From positions 62,001 to 126,000 of the forward strand of contig JACKLV010000005.1 of assembly GCA_024235755.1 (NCBI GenBank): DNA of 64,000 nt, given 5' to 3'. Made by a program: the position numbers and the translations under genes. This DNA is from Burkholderiales bacterium (lineage in GTDB: Bacteria > Pseudomonadota > Gammaproteobacteria > Burkholderiales > Nitrosomonadaceae). Under the pieces are notes generated by a model. The model saw nothing but the letters and a program-made list of their open reading frames with translations. It searched no databases and was not told the origin of the DNA. This document shows, one piece after another, positions 26,337 to 36,290 of this stretch (position 1 is the stretch's first letter; each line of letters begins with the position of its first letter).

Positions 26337-26691
26337 TCAAGACTCAAATTTTGCGTTTTAACACCTGCAGCAGATAACGTCCAACAATCATTGCTGGCCA
26401 GCCGCAATGCCAATGCCTCAAGGTCAAGCCGGCAGTATTGGGTGAGACTAATTGAAGTCTCCGCTGAGTCATTCATTCGCTCATGCTCAATTCCGATACT
26501 GTTTTCGGGAACCGGCTGCAACCGGCTTGCCTGATAATAAATACGCAATCATTTTACTATATTCAGATCAGATCACATAAAACCCGAGTTGGCGCTTCTG
26601 GCTTAAAATAGCGGCTAACATTTACAACGCAAAGGACGATCCTTTTACGCTTAACACCGAACAGCTTGCACAATACCTATCACATAACTTC
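26337..26691. other. Intergenic region between rfbC and the MsbA-like gene
   Basis: This 355-base stretch holds divergent promoters. A minus-strand frame (26333-26548) beginning at a TTG is open for 71 codons and overlaps the rfbC start, but it has no recognisable family or ribosome site. A TAAAAT box near 26605 could be a -10 element for the plus-strand gene. Nothing else was seen. Confidence 0.35.
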
Positions 26692-28347
26692 ATGATTCAC
26701 AAACACTATTACAAACAACTTGCAGAAAAAATGACGCCCTGTCGGAAAGTACTTCTCTGGACATTTCCGATATTGTTAATCATTGCACTCACCCTGTCAG
26801 CATTGCCGCTTTTTATACAAGTAATACTACAAGCCGCATTCATTGAAAAAAACGCAAGCACCTTACAAACAGGTTTTCTAGCTATTATGATATTGTTGAT
26901 CATTCGTAGCCTGACCGATTATGGCAGCCAGCATCTGGCGAGAAAAGCAGGCGATTGTCTCTGTGCGCAACTGAACGCTGATTTATTCGGCACGTTGCTC
27001 AACCTGCCTATTGACCGCTATCAAAAGCTGGATAAAGATCAGGCGACAACAGTAGCACTCACCCGTATCAATGAAATTTCCCTGTCCACCATTCAGATGC
27101 TCACGGTGCTCGTGCGCGATACGCTGATGATCATTGGCCTGATCGCATGCATGGCCTGGCTTGACCGGGATTTCGCACTATTTACTGCATTACTGATTCC
27201 ATTTGCTGTCATCATGCTGCAAGTTATACAGGGACAATACAGCGCAAAAATTCGTGCTAATGCCCCGATGTTTACTTCACTGGTCAATCATTTACTGCAT
27301 TCGATTATTCATTTCCGGCACATACGACTCTATGGCGGTCAACAACAAGAATACCGGCTTTTAAAAAAAATATCACGATCTTTGCAACGAGACAACGCGC
27401 ATCAAAGCAACTATAGCGCGTTTATCGAAACAATATGCCTGCTCATCCTTTCAATGATCTTTGTGGCCATTTCGTATCTGATGCTGCAACAGGGGGTTAG
27501 AAATCAGTTTTCTATCGATCAATTAGGTGCTTTTGCCGCGGCCACACTGCTAATGATTGCGCCCATAAGCCGACTGGCCACCATACCGCGGCTATCACAA
27601 AAAATACAAAAGGATCTGGAGCAGCTTTTTCTATTACTTGATCAGCGTGCTGTTTACAGTCATAACAGTCAGACATTTTTGGAAACACAGGGAAACTTGT
27701 TCTTGGAAGCAGTCAGTTTTTGCGGTCCGATACTCGAAAAAACAGCACAATACAAACTCGATTTACACATCAAATCCGGTGAGATTGTGGCTTTTGTGTG
27801 TCAATGCAAACAGGAACGGTCACTGCTGATTGATTTATTACTGGGATTTCATCAACCATCGATGGGAAAACTGCGACTCAACGGCAACCCTTTTGATGCA
27901 ATGGAACATGCCGATCTGCTCGCACATTTTGCCATGGTTTCAGATGAACCCGTCATCTTAAACAAAACGGTTGCCGGCAATATTGCTTACGGCTTAACGG
28001 AATGCGCCCGTGAAGCCAGCATTACCGCTGCAGCACAGCTCGCTCGAGCTTCGGAATTCGTTCGCGAAATGCCCAACGGATTACAAACCCAGGTTGACGA
28101 AAACGGCGCCAACATGACCAACCAACAATGGCAGATAATTGAAATTGCGCGCGCCCAACTTAAAAACGCTCCAATCCTGATCCTAGACAATTTATGGCTG
28201 CAACCGAACCAACCGTTTCTAAACGAAGCGCTGAAGAATTTGATACAAAACCGCACCGTTATCGTTGTCATACAATCGCTACCAGCAACTGAAGATCTCA
28301 TTGATCGAATTTTTTTGCTGAATAACGGTGTTGTCACTGAACAATAG
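26692..28347 (+). CDS. MsbA-like ABC exporter with degenerate nucleotide-binding domain
   Basis: Residues 1-320 form a six-helix type IV ABC exporter domain like MsbA, and 335-551 align with its nucleotide-binding domain. Every catalytic motif is altered. Walker A is VCQCKQERSLL (about 369-379) instead of GxxGxGKST, with Arg at the lysine position. The Q-loop reads VSD (416-418). The signature is MTNQQWQ (475-481) instead of LSGGQxQ. Walker B is ILILDN, with Asn500 replacing the catalytic Glu. The H-loop His is Gln528. The frame is intact over 551 codons, so this looks like a maintained pseudo-ATPase rather than decay. It lies among polysaccharide genes. Confidence 0.8.
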   Translation: MIHKHYYKQLAEKMTPCRKVLLWTFPILLIIALTLSALPLFIQVILQAAFIEKNASTLQTGFLAIMILLIIRSLTDYGSQHLARKAGDCLCAQLNADLFGTLLNLPIDRYQKLDKDQATTVALTRINEISLSTIQMLTVLVRDTLMIIGLIACMAWLDRDFALFTALLIPFAVIMLQVIQGQYSAKIRANAPMFTSLVNHLLHSIIHFRHIRLYGGQQQEYRLLKKISRSLQRDNAHQSNYSAFIETICLLILSMIFVAISYLMLQQGVRNQFSIDQLGAFAAATLLMIAPISRLATIPRLSQKIQKDLEQLFLLLDQRAVYSHNSQTFLETQGNLFLEAVSFCGPILEKTAQYKLDLHIKSGEIVAFVCQCKQERSLLIDLLLGFHQPSMGKLRLNGNPFDAMEHADLLAHFAMVSDEPVILNKTVAGNIAYGLTECAREASITAAAQLARASEFVREMPNGLQTQVDENGANMTNQQWQIIEIARAQLKNAPILILDNLWLQPNQPFLNEALKNLIQNRTVIVVIQSLPATEDLIDRIFLLNNGVVTEQ

Positions 28348-28356
28348 TTAGAAGGC

Positions 28357-28380
28357 GTTAATAATGCGTAAATTATTAAC
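28357..28380. repeat. Inverted repeat between convergent genes
   Basis: GTTAATAAT (28357-28365) and ATTATTAAC (28372-28380) form a perfect AT-rich hairpin just after the ABC-like gene and before the convergent dehydratase gene. It may serve as a weak bidirectional terminator. Confidence 0.35.
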
Positions 28381-28394
28381 TTGTAGCGCTCTTC

Positions 28395-30263
28395 CTAATG
28401 CACCGTCTCGCCGTTTGGCGTATATTCGGGCACCCATCGCGCCAGTTCAATCCGTGCCTCAGCATCATTCAATGACTTGATTTTTTCAAATCGGGCGACA
28501 AATGCCGTCAGCCACTGCTCATTGACCTCAGGCGCTTGCGCGATGCGTAGCTTTGCATGCGGTGTCGGCACCGAGTTTTCATTTGCCGACAATAATTCTT
28601 CGTGCAGTTTCTCTCCGGGACGCAACCCCGTATAAATGATGCGAATATCGTCTTCACCCAAACCGGACAAACGGATCATATCACTGGCAAGATCCTTGAT
28701 TTTTACGGGATCGCCCATATCCATCACAAAAATCTCCCCACCCCCTTTTGAACCACCCATCAAACCTGCCTGTAACACCAGCTGCGCGGCTTCAGGAATA
28801 GACATGAAGTAGCGCGTCATGTCCGGATGCGTGACCGTAATCGGCCCGCCACTTGTTATTTGTTTGCGGAATTTGGGTATCACGCTGCCAGCACTACCCA
28901 ATACATTGCCAAAGCGCACCATCACAAAACAGGTTATCTGCTTGTGATTTCTGATTGATTGCTGCATTGCCTGGCAGACCATTTCCGCCAAACGTTTGCT
29001 CGCGCCCATGATATTCACTGGATTGACCGCTTTATCAGTTGAAACAAGCACGAACTTTTCGACTTGATAACGGATCGCCGTACTGGCTAAAATGTAGGTA
29101 CCCATTACATTATTTAGAACGGCCTGCCAGGCATTTTCATGCTCCATTAACGGCACATGCTTGTATGCAGCAGCATGAAAAACAACCGATGGCCGGAATT
29201 GCCGGAAAAGTTGATCCATTCGGGCACCGTCTTTGACATCTCCAATCGCAAATGACATTTTCGTTTCGGGAAATGCCTGCATGAATTCTTCCTGCACACA
29301 GTACAATGCAAACTCATTGCGTTCGAGCAGCACCAAATATTCGGGTTGAAATGCGATAATCTGGCGACATAACTCGGCGCCAATCGAACCACCTGCACCT
29401 GTAACCATGATGGCCTTACCCGTTAGAAATCCATGCAATCCTTCATCATCAAGCACGACCGGTGCACGGCCCAGCAAATCATCCAGCTGAATTTCACGAA
29501 TTTGTGAAACGGTTGTTTTACCATTAATAAGATCCTGGTAAGAAGGCACAATCATTGCCTTAACACCCATTTCCGAACACATTTCCAGTATATGGCGACG
29601 TAACCGATGTGACAGTGAAGGCATGGCGATGATGACATGCCCCACGTTTAACTTCTGCACCCAGTGCGGCAATTTATCGATCACACCCAGCACACGCACA
29701 CCATGCAAGCGGGTACCCAGTTTTCTGGGATCGTCATCCAATAAACCGACCACATGCCAGTCATGATTGCCTGCCAAGTCTTTGACAAGATTGACTGCCG
29801 TACTGCCGGCACCTAATATCAGCGCCAGTTTGCCATCATAATTTTTAAGGCTGTATAAACGACGCTCTTTCCAAGCCCGATAGATCAACCGGTTGCCGCC
29901 CATAATCATCAACAGCAATACTGGCACCAATAGGTTGATCGAGAATGGCACCACACTCAAAAGACCGAGCTGCCAGATAGCAATGGTCACCAGCACCGCA
30001 CTTAGCAAAACTGCGACTGTGATACGTTTCAGATCGGGAAGACTGGCGTAACGCCACAATCCTCTGTATAAGCCAAGCCACAAAAAAATAACTGCCTGTA
30101 CTGGCAATATCCAGGGCATCAAATCAAAAAATAGCGCAAACGGTACGGTAGAAATTCTAAAATCAGCATAAAACAGAAAAGCGAATAACCAAGCAACTGC
30201 GACCGCAAACAGATCATGGAAGAACGCAATAAATGAACGTATGCCGAATTTGTTTCCCAGCAT
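28395..30263 (-). CDS. CapD/WbpM/FlaA1-type nucleotide-sugar 4,6-dehydratase, membrane-anchored
   Basis: Four N-terminal membrane helices are followed by a CoA-binding-like Rossmann domain (LILGAGSTAVNLV) and a short-chain dehydrogenase domain with GAGGSIGAELCRQI. The catalytic region STDKAVNPVNIMGASKR has Met in place of the usual Tyr, as in the WbpM/PglF class. These enzymes dehydrate UDP-GlcNAc or related sugars for polysaccharide or glycan synthesis. ATG at 30263 lies directly after the stop of the upstream WecA-like gene; a GTG at 30275 would overlap it. Confidence 0.88.
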   Translation of the reverse strand: MLGNKFGIRSFIAFFHDLFAVAVAWLFAFLFYADFRISTVPFALFFDLMPWILPVQAVIFLWLGLYRGLWRYASLPDLKRITVAVLLSAVLVTIAIWQLGLLSVVPFSINLLVPVLLLMIMGGNRLIYRAWKERRLYSLKNYDGKLALILGAGSTAVNLVKDLAGNHDWHVVGLLDDDPRKLGTRLHGVRVLGVIDKLPHWVQKLNVGHVIIAMPSLSHRLRRHILEMCSEMGVKAMIVPSYQDLINGKTTVSQIREIQLDDLLGRAPVVLDDEGLHGFLTGKAIMVTGAGGSIGAELCRQIIAFQPEYLVLLERNEFALYCVQEEFMQAFPETKMSFAIGDVKDGARMDQLFRQFRPSVVFHAAAYKHVPLMEHENAWQAVLNNVMGTYILASTAIRYQVEKFVLVSTDKAVNPVNIMGASKRLAEMVCQAMQQSIRNHKQITCFVMVRFGNVLGSAGSVIPKFRKQITSGGPITVTHPDMTRYFMSIPEAAQLVLQAGLMGGSKGGGEIFVMDMGDPVKIKDLASDMIRLSGLGEDDIRIIYTGLRPGEKLHEELLSANENSVPTPHAKLRIAQAPEVNEQWLTAFVARFEKIKSLNDAEARIELARWVPEYTPNGETVH

Positions 30264-30264
30264 A

Positions 30265-31257
30265 TTAACGTTCACCTGCGTATGGTTTTTTGCCCAGATC
30301 TGCCATCAACATTAACCCCAAATAAATTACCCCCCAGATGACAGCGACAACCCACTGTATGATCATTGCCTGTCCATTCACCCATACGGCGCTCGCGCCT
30401 GCCATCAGCATAAGGCCGTATCCGATCAATGCAGTATTTTTATGCCCCAAACCGCTTTGCACCATGCGCTGATAGTAATGTTCCCGGTGCGCCCGCCAGA
30501 TTTTCTCACCGCGCGCCAACCGCTTGATTAAAGTCACCGTAGCATCCACGATAAATGGCGAAAAAATCAATATCGGCACCCACAATGACCATAATTCATT
30601 CAACCATCCAAGCAAACCCATAACAGCCGCCAAATAACCTAGCGGAACCGCACCCACATCTCCAAGAAAAATGCGCGCGGGATGAAAATTATGCAGTAAA
30701 AATCCAAATGATGCTGCAGCAACTGATAAATTGGCTACGGCGAAGTTGATATCCCCGGACAAATATGCCATCAATCCGTAAAAACCGAAACCGATAAACA
30801 CCATACCGCCAGCTAGTCCATCAGACCCATCCATAAAATTAAACAGATTGGACATCCACACCATAACCAGCGTTACACCTATGATCAACAGCCACCCATG
30901 TAAATCGAATAGAAGAACAACACTGCATCCCAGCGCTACCAGCATATGCACACACAAACGGTAGCCAGCTGGCACGTTGCAGATATCGTCAACAATCGAT
31001 ATACCGGCCAATACTCCGATACTCAACCAGACTGAGACGGGAAGCAACACCGAGAAAGTCAGCCAGGCCGATATTGCGCCAAATAACAAACCAATACCAC
31101 CAATGCGCGGCACTGGATCAGTATGCAGCGACCTTGAATTCGGGTAATCGAGAACCGCGGATGTTTTCCACTGTATGAACCATATCATTGAACAGTAAGA
31201 TACAAAAAACGCTATCAACGATGCTGCAACAGGAGATAAAGGAAAATCCACGAACAT
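30265..31257 (-). CDS. WecA/MraY-like undecaprenyl-phosphate sugar-1-phosphate transferase
   Basis: This is a polytopic membrane enzyme (about 10 helices) of glycosyltransferase family 4. Motifs are SLHTDPVPRIGGIGLL, IVDDICN, the catalytic NFMDGSDGLAGG, FLGDVGAVPLGY and a cytoplasmic loop ending RREHYYQRMV-like (AHREHYYQRM). It would load the first sugar phosphate onto the lipid carrier for O-antigen or exopolysaccharide. It is adjacent to the CapD/WbpM-like gene, forming a two-gene glycan unit. Confidence 0.88.
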   Translation of the reverse strand: MFVDFPLSPVAASLIAFFVSYCSMIWFIQWKTSAVLDYPNSRSLHTDPVPRIGGIGLLFGAISAWLTFSVLLPVSVWLSIGVLAGISIVDDICNVPAGYRLCVHMLVALGCSVVLLFDLHGWLLIIGVTLVMVWMSNLFNFMDGSDGLAGGMVFIGFGFYGLMAYLSGDINFAVANLSVAAASFGFLLHNFHPARIFLGDVGAVPLGYLAAVMGLLGWLNELWSLWVPILIFSPFIVDATVTLIKRLARGEKIWRAHREHYYQRMVQSGLGHKNTALIGYGLMLMAGASAVWVNGQAMIIQWVVAVIWGVIYLGLMLMADLGKKPYAGER

Positions 31258-31407
31258 AGTGGCCGGATCATCCCAAATTCATTTATAAGTACCGTTTTCC
31301 CAGCTCCCACTCGGCAGCGGGCAGCGGAAAAACGGTTTCAGACCTAAAAACCGGAAGTAATTCCAGGATAGCGGAAATCAGCGCCCTAAAATCTCAGGAT
31401 ACCGTGC

Positions 31408-32625
31408 TCAAGGCATTGGATTTGCAGCGTAGCTCTGATGCGCTGCGGATTCTGCGGCGCCACGCTTGAGATTCGCCCCCAGATCCGACATCACTTTTTC
31501 CAGTGCATTCAGACACATCACCACATTCTCGACACGGCTAGATGTGCCCATCAAACCAAAACGCCAGACTTTTCCGGCAAAATCACCAAGCCCGGCGCCG
31601 ATTTCCAGACTGTAATCATCAAGCAGTTTGCCTCGAACGGCTTTATCGTCGACGCCATCCGGGATATAAACAGAATTCAATTGTGGCAAGCGGTATTTTT
31701 CGTCGACCACATAACGAATACCCATGGTTTCAAAACCCGCTTTTAGCGCTTCATGATTACGCTGATGCCGTGCCCACGAGCGTTCAAGACCTTCTTCAGA
31801 CAGAATAACCAGGGATTCATGCAAGCCATACAATGAATTGGTCGGTGCCGTATGATGATACGTACGCGTCGACGATCCCCAGTAACCCAGCAACAGGCCA
31901 ATATCCATAAACCAGCTATGCACCTTGGTTTTACGATTTTTAACCAGATCGGTCACGCGCTCGGAGAAACTGACCGGCGACAACCCTGGCGGGCACGAAA
32001 GACATTTCTGGCTACCTGAATAAATCGCATCAATACCCCATTCGTCGACCTTGATTGGCGATCCTCCCAGCGATGTCACCGTATCGACAATCGTTAAGCA
32101 ATCGTAACGGCGAGCAATATCACACAACGTTTGCGCATCAGACAAAACGCCGGTTGAAGTTTCGGCATGAACAAACGCCAGAATTTTGGCATCCGGGTGC
32201 TGTTTAAGGGCATCTTCAACTTTTTGCGGATCAACAGGTTCTCCCCATTTGTCATCCACGACTACCGCAACACCACCATGACGCTCCACATTTTCAATCA
32301 TACGCGAACCGAACACACCGTTACGGCACACCACCACTTTGTCACCCGGTTCTATCATGTTAACGAAACACATCTCCATCCCCACCGAACCCGGGCCGGA
32401 AACTGAAAATGTCATCTTGTTTTTGGTCTGGAATGCATAGCGTAACAAGTCCTTGATCTCTTCCATCATGTCGGCAAAAACCGGATCAAGATGACCCAGC
32501 GTCGGTCTCGCCATTGCCGACAGCACACGATGATGGGTATCGGAAGGTCCGGGGCCCATTAAAATACGCTGTGGCGGATAAAACGTTGTAATTTTTTTTT
32601 CGGAACGAAAATCTTCGATAGTCAT
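31408..32625 (-). CDS. Serine/alanine-glyoxylate aminotransferase family protein
   Basis: This class V PLP aminotransferase starts with the family motif ILMGPGPSDTHHRVLSAMA. It continues with SGPGSVGMEMCFVN, HAETSTGVL, IVDTVTSLGGSP and the PLP lysine in YSGSQKCLSCPPGL. The order matches serine-glyoxylate or alanine-glyoxylate aminotransferases that remove photorespiratory-type glyoxylate or make glycine. ATG at 32625 is preferred over the TTG at 32631. The gene stands alone. Confidence 0.88.
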   Translation of the reverse strand: MTIEDFRSEKKITTFYPPQRILMGPGPSDTHHRVLSAMARPTLGHLDPVFADMMEEIKDLLRYAFQTKNKMTFSVSGPGSVGMEMCFVNMIEPGDKVVVCRNGVFGSRMIENVERHGGVAVVVDDKWGEPVDPQKVEDALKQHPDAKILAFVHAETSTGVLSDAQTLCDIARRYDCLTIVDTVTSLGGSPIKVDEWGIDAIYSGSQKCLSCPPGLSPVSFSERVTDLVKNRKTKVHSWFMDIGLLLGYWGSSTRTYHHTAPTNSLYGLHESLVILSEEGLERSWARHQRNHEALKAGFETMGIRYVVDEKYRLPQLNSVYIPDGVDDKAVRGKLLDDYSLEIGAGLGDFAGKVWRFGLMGTSSRVENVVMCLNALEKVMSDLGANLKRGAAESAAHQSYAANPMP

Positions 32626-32631
32626 GAACAA

Positions 32632-32950
32632 TCCTAGTATTATTGTAAAGTTAAATGTTTCTTGTAGCCGTTAAGAGCCTAATTTTAACAAGTGATTGGA
32701 AAGTTTACTATAAACCAGATAGCATTCAGTCAATTTTATTTAGCTTATTAGTTCGTTCTGCATGAAAAATCGCAACAACCCTTATTGTACCGAGGCATCC
32801 ATTGAACCTGAAGTGTCACAGTATGTCTCAGTGTCAGGCCGATCATTACAACTTTAATAAGAATCCTGAAATTTGATAACAATGCAGACACCCAACTACG
32901 ATTATGCTTTCATCGATCTGTCTGCTGGATATCTCTTTTAACAAACAACC
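32632..32950. other. Divergent intergenic region before macA
   Basis: 319 bases containing promoters for the aminotransferase (minus) and the MacA-like gene (plus). No ORF, hairpin or known operator was recognised. Confidence 0.35.
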
Positions 32951-34096
32951 ATGTTTATTCGCACTACCCGATACGTTCTTATAGTATTGCTGCTCTTGAT
33001 CGCGGCAGCAATGTACTGGTATACAAAAGATGATGACAACAAACCCCAAGCCGGCTCTTACGTCACGCGCACACTGGATTATGGGAACATCATCCAGACC
33101 ATATCGGCAAACGGCACACTGACACCGGTTGTGCTCGTCAACGTCGGCACTCAGGTTTCAGGCACGGTTGCCAAGCTGCACGCCGATTTCAACGATCAGG
33201 TTGAGACCGGGCAGATTCTCGCAGAACTTGATCCGGCATTGCTGCGTGCGCAACTGGAGCAATCCAAGGCCAATCTGCTCAGCGCGCAGACGCAATACAA
33301 CATTGCACAAAACAAACTGAAACGCCACCACGAACTGTACCAACAAGGATTTATTTCGATTGAAGCGCTTGATATTGTCAGACAGGAACTCGACGTAGCT
33401 AACGCGCAACTGGCGGTCAGTAACGCGCAGGTTGAAAGAGACAGCGCAAACCTGAACTACAGCATTATCAAGTCGCCGATATCCGGTGTCGTTATTGCAC
33501 GCGATGTCGATGTTGGCCAAACCGTTGCCGCAAATTTCCAGACACCCGTGCTGTTTCAGATCGCCAAAGATTTACGTGAAATGCAGATCAATATCAGTGT
33601 CGCAGAAGCGGATATCGGTTTACTGCGCATCGATCAACCGATCAACTTTACCGTCGATGCATACCCGAACAGCACCTATTCCGGCCGAGTCAAGCAGGTC
33701 CGCCTGAACCCGACGATACAGGAAAACGTCGTTACCTATAATGTTGTGGCCATGGTCAACAATGATGACGGTTCACTTTTACCGGGCATGACTGCCAATA
33801 TCCACTTTGTGGTCAATGAACGGCAGAATGTACTGCGCGTTCCCAATGCAGCACTGCGCTATCAACCCAAAGATTCTGAATCCGTTGCGGGCGGACATCA
33901 GCGCCCTGCCGGACAATCCGTGATTTACCGGTTGAGTAACGGCCGGCCGGCCGTAGTCCATGTCGCCACCGGAATTACCGATGGCCATTTTACCGAAGTT
34001 GCCGAGGGCGTCGCTAATGCAGGCGACGCCGTAATTATCCGGGAAAAAAGCGACAAAAAGGACTCCCAACCCAACTTCAGATTCCGAATGTTTTGA
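32951..34096 (+). CDS. macA: MacA-like periplasmic adaptor of an ABC efflux system
   Basis: An N-terminal membrane anchor (about 7-25) is followed by the membrane-fusion-protein architecture. This comprises a biotinyl-lipoyl half (VNVGTQVSGTVAKLHADFND), a long coiled-coil hairpin (about 95-165, Ala/Gln-rich) and the second lipoyl half (IIKSPISGVVIARDVDVGQTV). A beta-barrel domain and a membrane-proximal region complete it. This is the HlyD/MacA class. The next gene begins at or near its stop, forming a macA-ATPase-permease operon. Confidence 0.9.
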   Translation: MFIRTTRYVLIVLLLLIAAAMYWYTKDDDNKPQAGSYVTRTLDYGNIIQTISANGTLTPVVLVNVGTQVSGTVAKLHADFNDQVETGQILAELDPALLRAQLEQSKANLLSAQTQYNIAQNKLKRHHELYQQGFISIEALDIVRQELDVANAQLAVSNAQVERDSANLNYSIIKSPISGVVIARDVDVGQTVAANFQTPVLFQIAKDLREMQINISVAEADIGLLRIDQPINFTVDAYPNSTYSGRVKQVRLNPTIQENVVTYNVVAMVNNDDGSLLPGMTANIHFVVNERQNVLRVPNAALRYQPKDSESVAGGHQRPAGQSVIYRLSNGRPAVVHVATGITDGHFTEVAEGVANAGDAVIIREKSDKKDSQPNFRFRMF

Positions 34097-34107
34097 CAGG
34101 CCCAAGC

Positions 34108-34866
34108 ATGCCAAGCAGCCTGACTCACCCCTCAGCGTCGACTTTAATCCGAATTGCGCAACTGCACAAAAGCTACAGACTCATCGACGCCAACGGCAAA
34201 ACGATTGAAAATGCGGTATTGCAAAACATCAGTTTAAGTATCGAGAAAGGTGAATTCGTCGCCATCATGGGCCATTCCGGATCGGGCAAATCGACGCTGA
34301 TGAATATACTGGGCTGCCTGGATACACCGACTAACGGAGACTACTGGCTGGAAGGCCAGAACGTCGCTACATTGTCGAATGACGCACTTGCCCGGCTTCG
34401 CAACCGTTACATCGGTTTTGTATTTCAGGGTTTCAATTTGTTAAAACGCATGACCGCCCTGGATAATGTCGCGGCTCCGTTGTTGTATGCCGGAGAAAAC
34501 CGCGCAAACAGCCGTAAAAAAGCACTGGAGCAGTTGCGCCGCACCGGACTGGAGAAATTTGCCATGCACCATCCCAATCAATTGTCCGGTGGTCAGCAAC
34601 AACGTGTAGCCATCAGCCGGGCGCTAATCAATCAACCGCCACTGATACTCGCTGATGAACCCACGGGCAATCTTGACACCCAAACCAGTAAAGAGATTAT
34701 GGCTTTATTCGAACAGCTGAACCGTGAACAGGGCATGACTATCATTCTGGTAACGCATGAGAACGACATCGCGGCTTATGCCAAACGGCTGATTCACATC
34801 AAAGACGGCAGTATCGTCTATGATGGTGAGCAGGCGCTTGAGAACATCCGTGACTCGGCGGTATGA
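34108..34866 (+). CDS. MacB-type ABC transporter ATP-binding subunit
   Basis: A complete, canonical ATPase: Walker A GHSGSGKST, Q-loop VFQGFN, signature LSGGQQQR, Walker B LILADEPTGNLD and H-loop VTHEND. This is the LolD/MacB group. In Escherichia coli MacB the ATPase and the membrane part are one chain; here the ATPase is separate and the permease is the next gene. ATG at 34108 is chosen; a TTG at 34093 overlapping the macA stop is possible. Confidence 0.92.
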   Translation: MPSSLTHPSASTLIRIAQLHKSYRLIDANGKTIENAVLQNISLSIEKGEFVAIMGHSGSGKSTLMNILGCLDTPTNGDYWLEGQNVATLSNDALARLRNRYIGFVFQGFNLLKRMTALDNVAAPLLYAGENRANSRKKALEQLRRTGLEKFAMHHPNQLSGGQQQRVAISRALINQPPLILADEPTGNLDTQTSKEIMALFEQLNREQGMTIILVTHENDIAAYAKRLIHIKDGSIVYDGEQALENIRDSAV

Positions 34867-34946
34867 TTCATTTTAAACTTTACTACTGATACTGGGTTGC
34901 GAACCCTAATGATATCTATTGATCCGTTTTTGACCACTGCAGCACT

Positions 34947-36170
34947 ATGAATTTCGTCACTATCATCGGAGAAGCGATGCGCGCTTTGCGCATGAACCGC
35001 CTGCGAACCGGATTGACCATGCTCGGCATGATTATTGGTGTGGCTGCAGTCGTCCTGATGCTATCCATTGGACAAGGCGCGCAAACCAAAATCAACCAAT
35101 CCATCGAAACAATGGGCAGCAACTTATTTATTGTTCTACCTGGGGCGACTTCATCAGGAGGCCTGAGCTTCGGCAGCGGAAGTGTAAAAACTTTGACCAT
35201 CAGCGATGCCAGAGCAATTACCGAGCTGCCCTCGGTTAACGCAACTGGCCCGGTAATCAGCGGCACGGCGCAACTTAATTTCAGCGCAAAAAACTGGAGC
35301 ACGTCGATTACCGGAACCACGCCGGATTATTTTACGGTGGGAAACTGGGTCGTTGAAGACGGCAGCATTTTTTCGGAATCGGATGTTCGATCGGCAGCGC
35401 GTGTCGCTGTATTAGGATCGGTCACGGCTGAGAACCTGTTTGGCACAGTCAATCCAATCGGCAAAACGATCCGCATCACCAACCGCCCCTTCCAGGTTGT
35501 CGGTGTACTGGCCGCCAAAGGCCAGAGTCTGAGCGGACGTGACCAGGACGATAATGTGTTCATTCCTGTCACTACCAGCGAACGCCAAATCACCGGCAAC
35601 CAGTTTCCCGGCTCGATACGTTACATGCTCGTTCAGGGGAAATCCCCTGAAATGATGGAGGAAGCTGAAATCGAAATCACACAGCTCTTGCGCCAACGTC
35701 ACCGCATCTCCGATGGTATGGAAAATGACTTTACGGTACGAAACCTCACCGCAATTGCCGATGTCGCTACCGATACGGCAAAAATCCTATCCATTGTCCT
35801 GGGAGCGATCGCCTCAATTTCTTTACTGGTTGGCGGCATCGGCATTATGAATATCATGCTTGTTTCCGTTACCGAACGCACCCGCGAGATCGGCATTCGC
35901 ATGGCTATCGGCGCCAATCGGCGCGCCATTCTCATTCAATTCTTGCTGGAAGCCATCATGATCTGTTTTATGGGTGGCATGATTGGAGTGATTCTTGGCA
36001 TTGGCGGCGCATGGGCTATCAGTCAAGCGATTGATATGCTAGTCGTTATTACATTGAGCATGGTCTTGCTGGCTTTTCTGTTTGCCTCTACAGTCGGTAT
36101 CTTTTTCGGTTTCTACCCCGCCCGTAAGGCGGCGTCACTCAAGCCCGTCGATGCGCTTCGGTATGAATAG
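34947..36170 (+). CDS. MacB/FtsX-type ABC transporter permease
   Basis: One N-terminal membrane helix (MRMNRLRTGLTMLGMIIGV region), a large periplasmic MacB_PCD domain (about 45-260) and three C-terminal helices of the FtsX fold (GGIGIMNIMLVSVTERTREIGIRMA, then PARKAA). The pattern VTERTREIGIRMAIGA is typical. With the two genes before it, it should form a tripartite pump together with a TolC-like channel that is not in the window. Likely cargo: macrolide-like compounds, peptides or siderophores; undecided. Confidence 0.92.
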   Translation: MNFVTIIGEAMRALRMNRLRTGLTMLGMIIGVAAVVLMLSIGQGAQTKINQSIETMGSNLFIVLPGATSSGGLSFGSGSVKTLTISDARAITELPSVNATGPVISGTAQLNFSAKNWSTSITGTTPDYFTVGNWVVEDGSIFSESDVRSAARVAVLGSVTAENLFGTVNPIGKTIRITNRPFQVVGVLAAKGQSLSGRDQDDNVFIPVTTSERQITGNQFPGSIRYMLVQGKSPEMMEEAEIEITQLLRQRHRISDGMENDFTVRNLTAIADVATDTAKILSIVLGAIASISLLVGGIGIMNIMLVSVTERTREIGIRMAIGANRRAILIQFLLEAIMICFMGGMIGVILGIGGAWAISQAIDMLVVITLSMVLLAFLFASTVGIFFGFYPARKAASLKPVDALRYE

Positions 36171-36290
36171 CGCACTCAAAATTCATAAAAAACTATCGGT
36201 AATTCATAAAAAATAACAAGAACTGTTCATTACGACTTTACCAGTTGCCGTTTATCTGGAAAGATACTACCGACAGCAAAGGAAACACCG

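Noticed and set aside
26333..26548. 71-codon minus-strand frame overlapping the rfbC start
   Set aside because: It starts at TTG, has no ribosome site and no recognisable family; it probably reflects chance openness.
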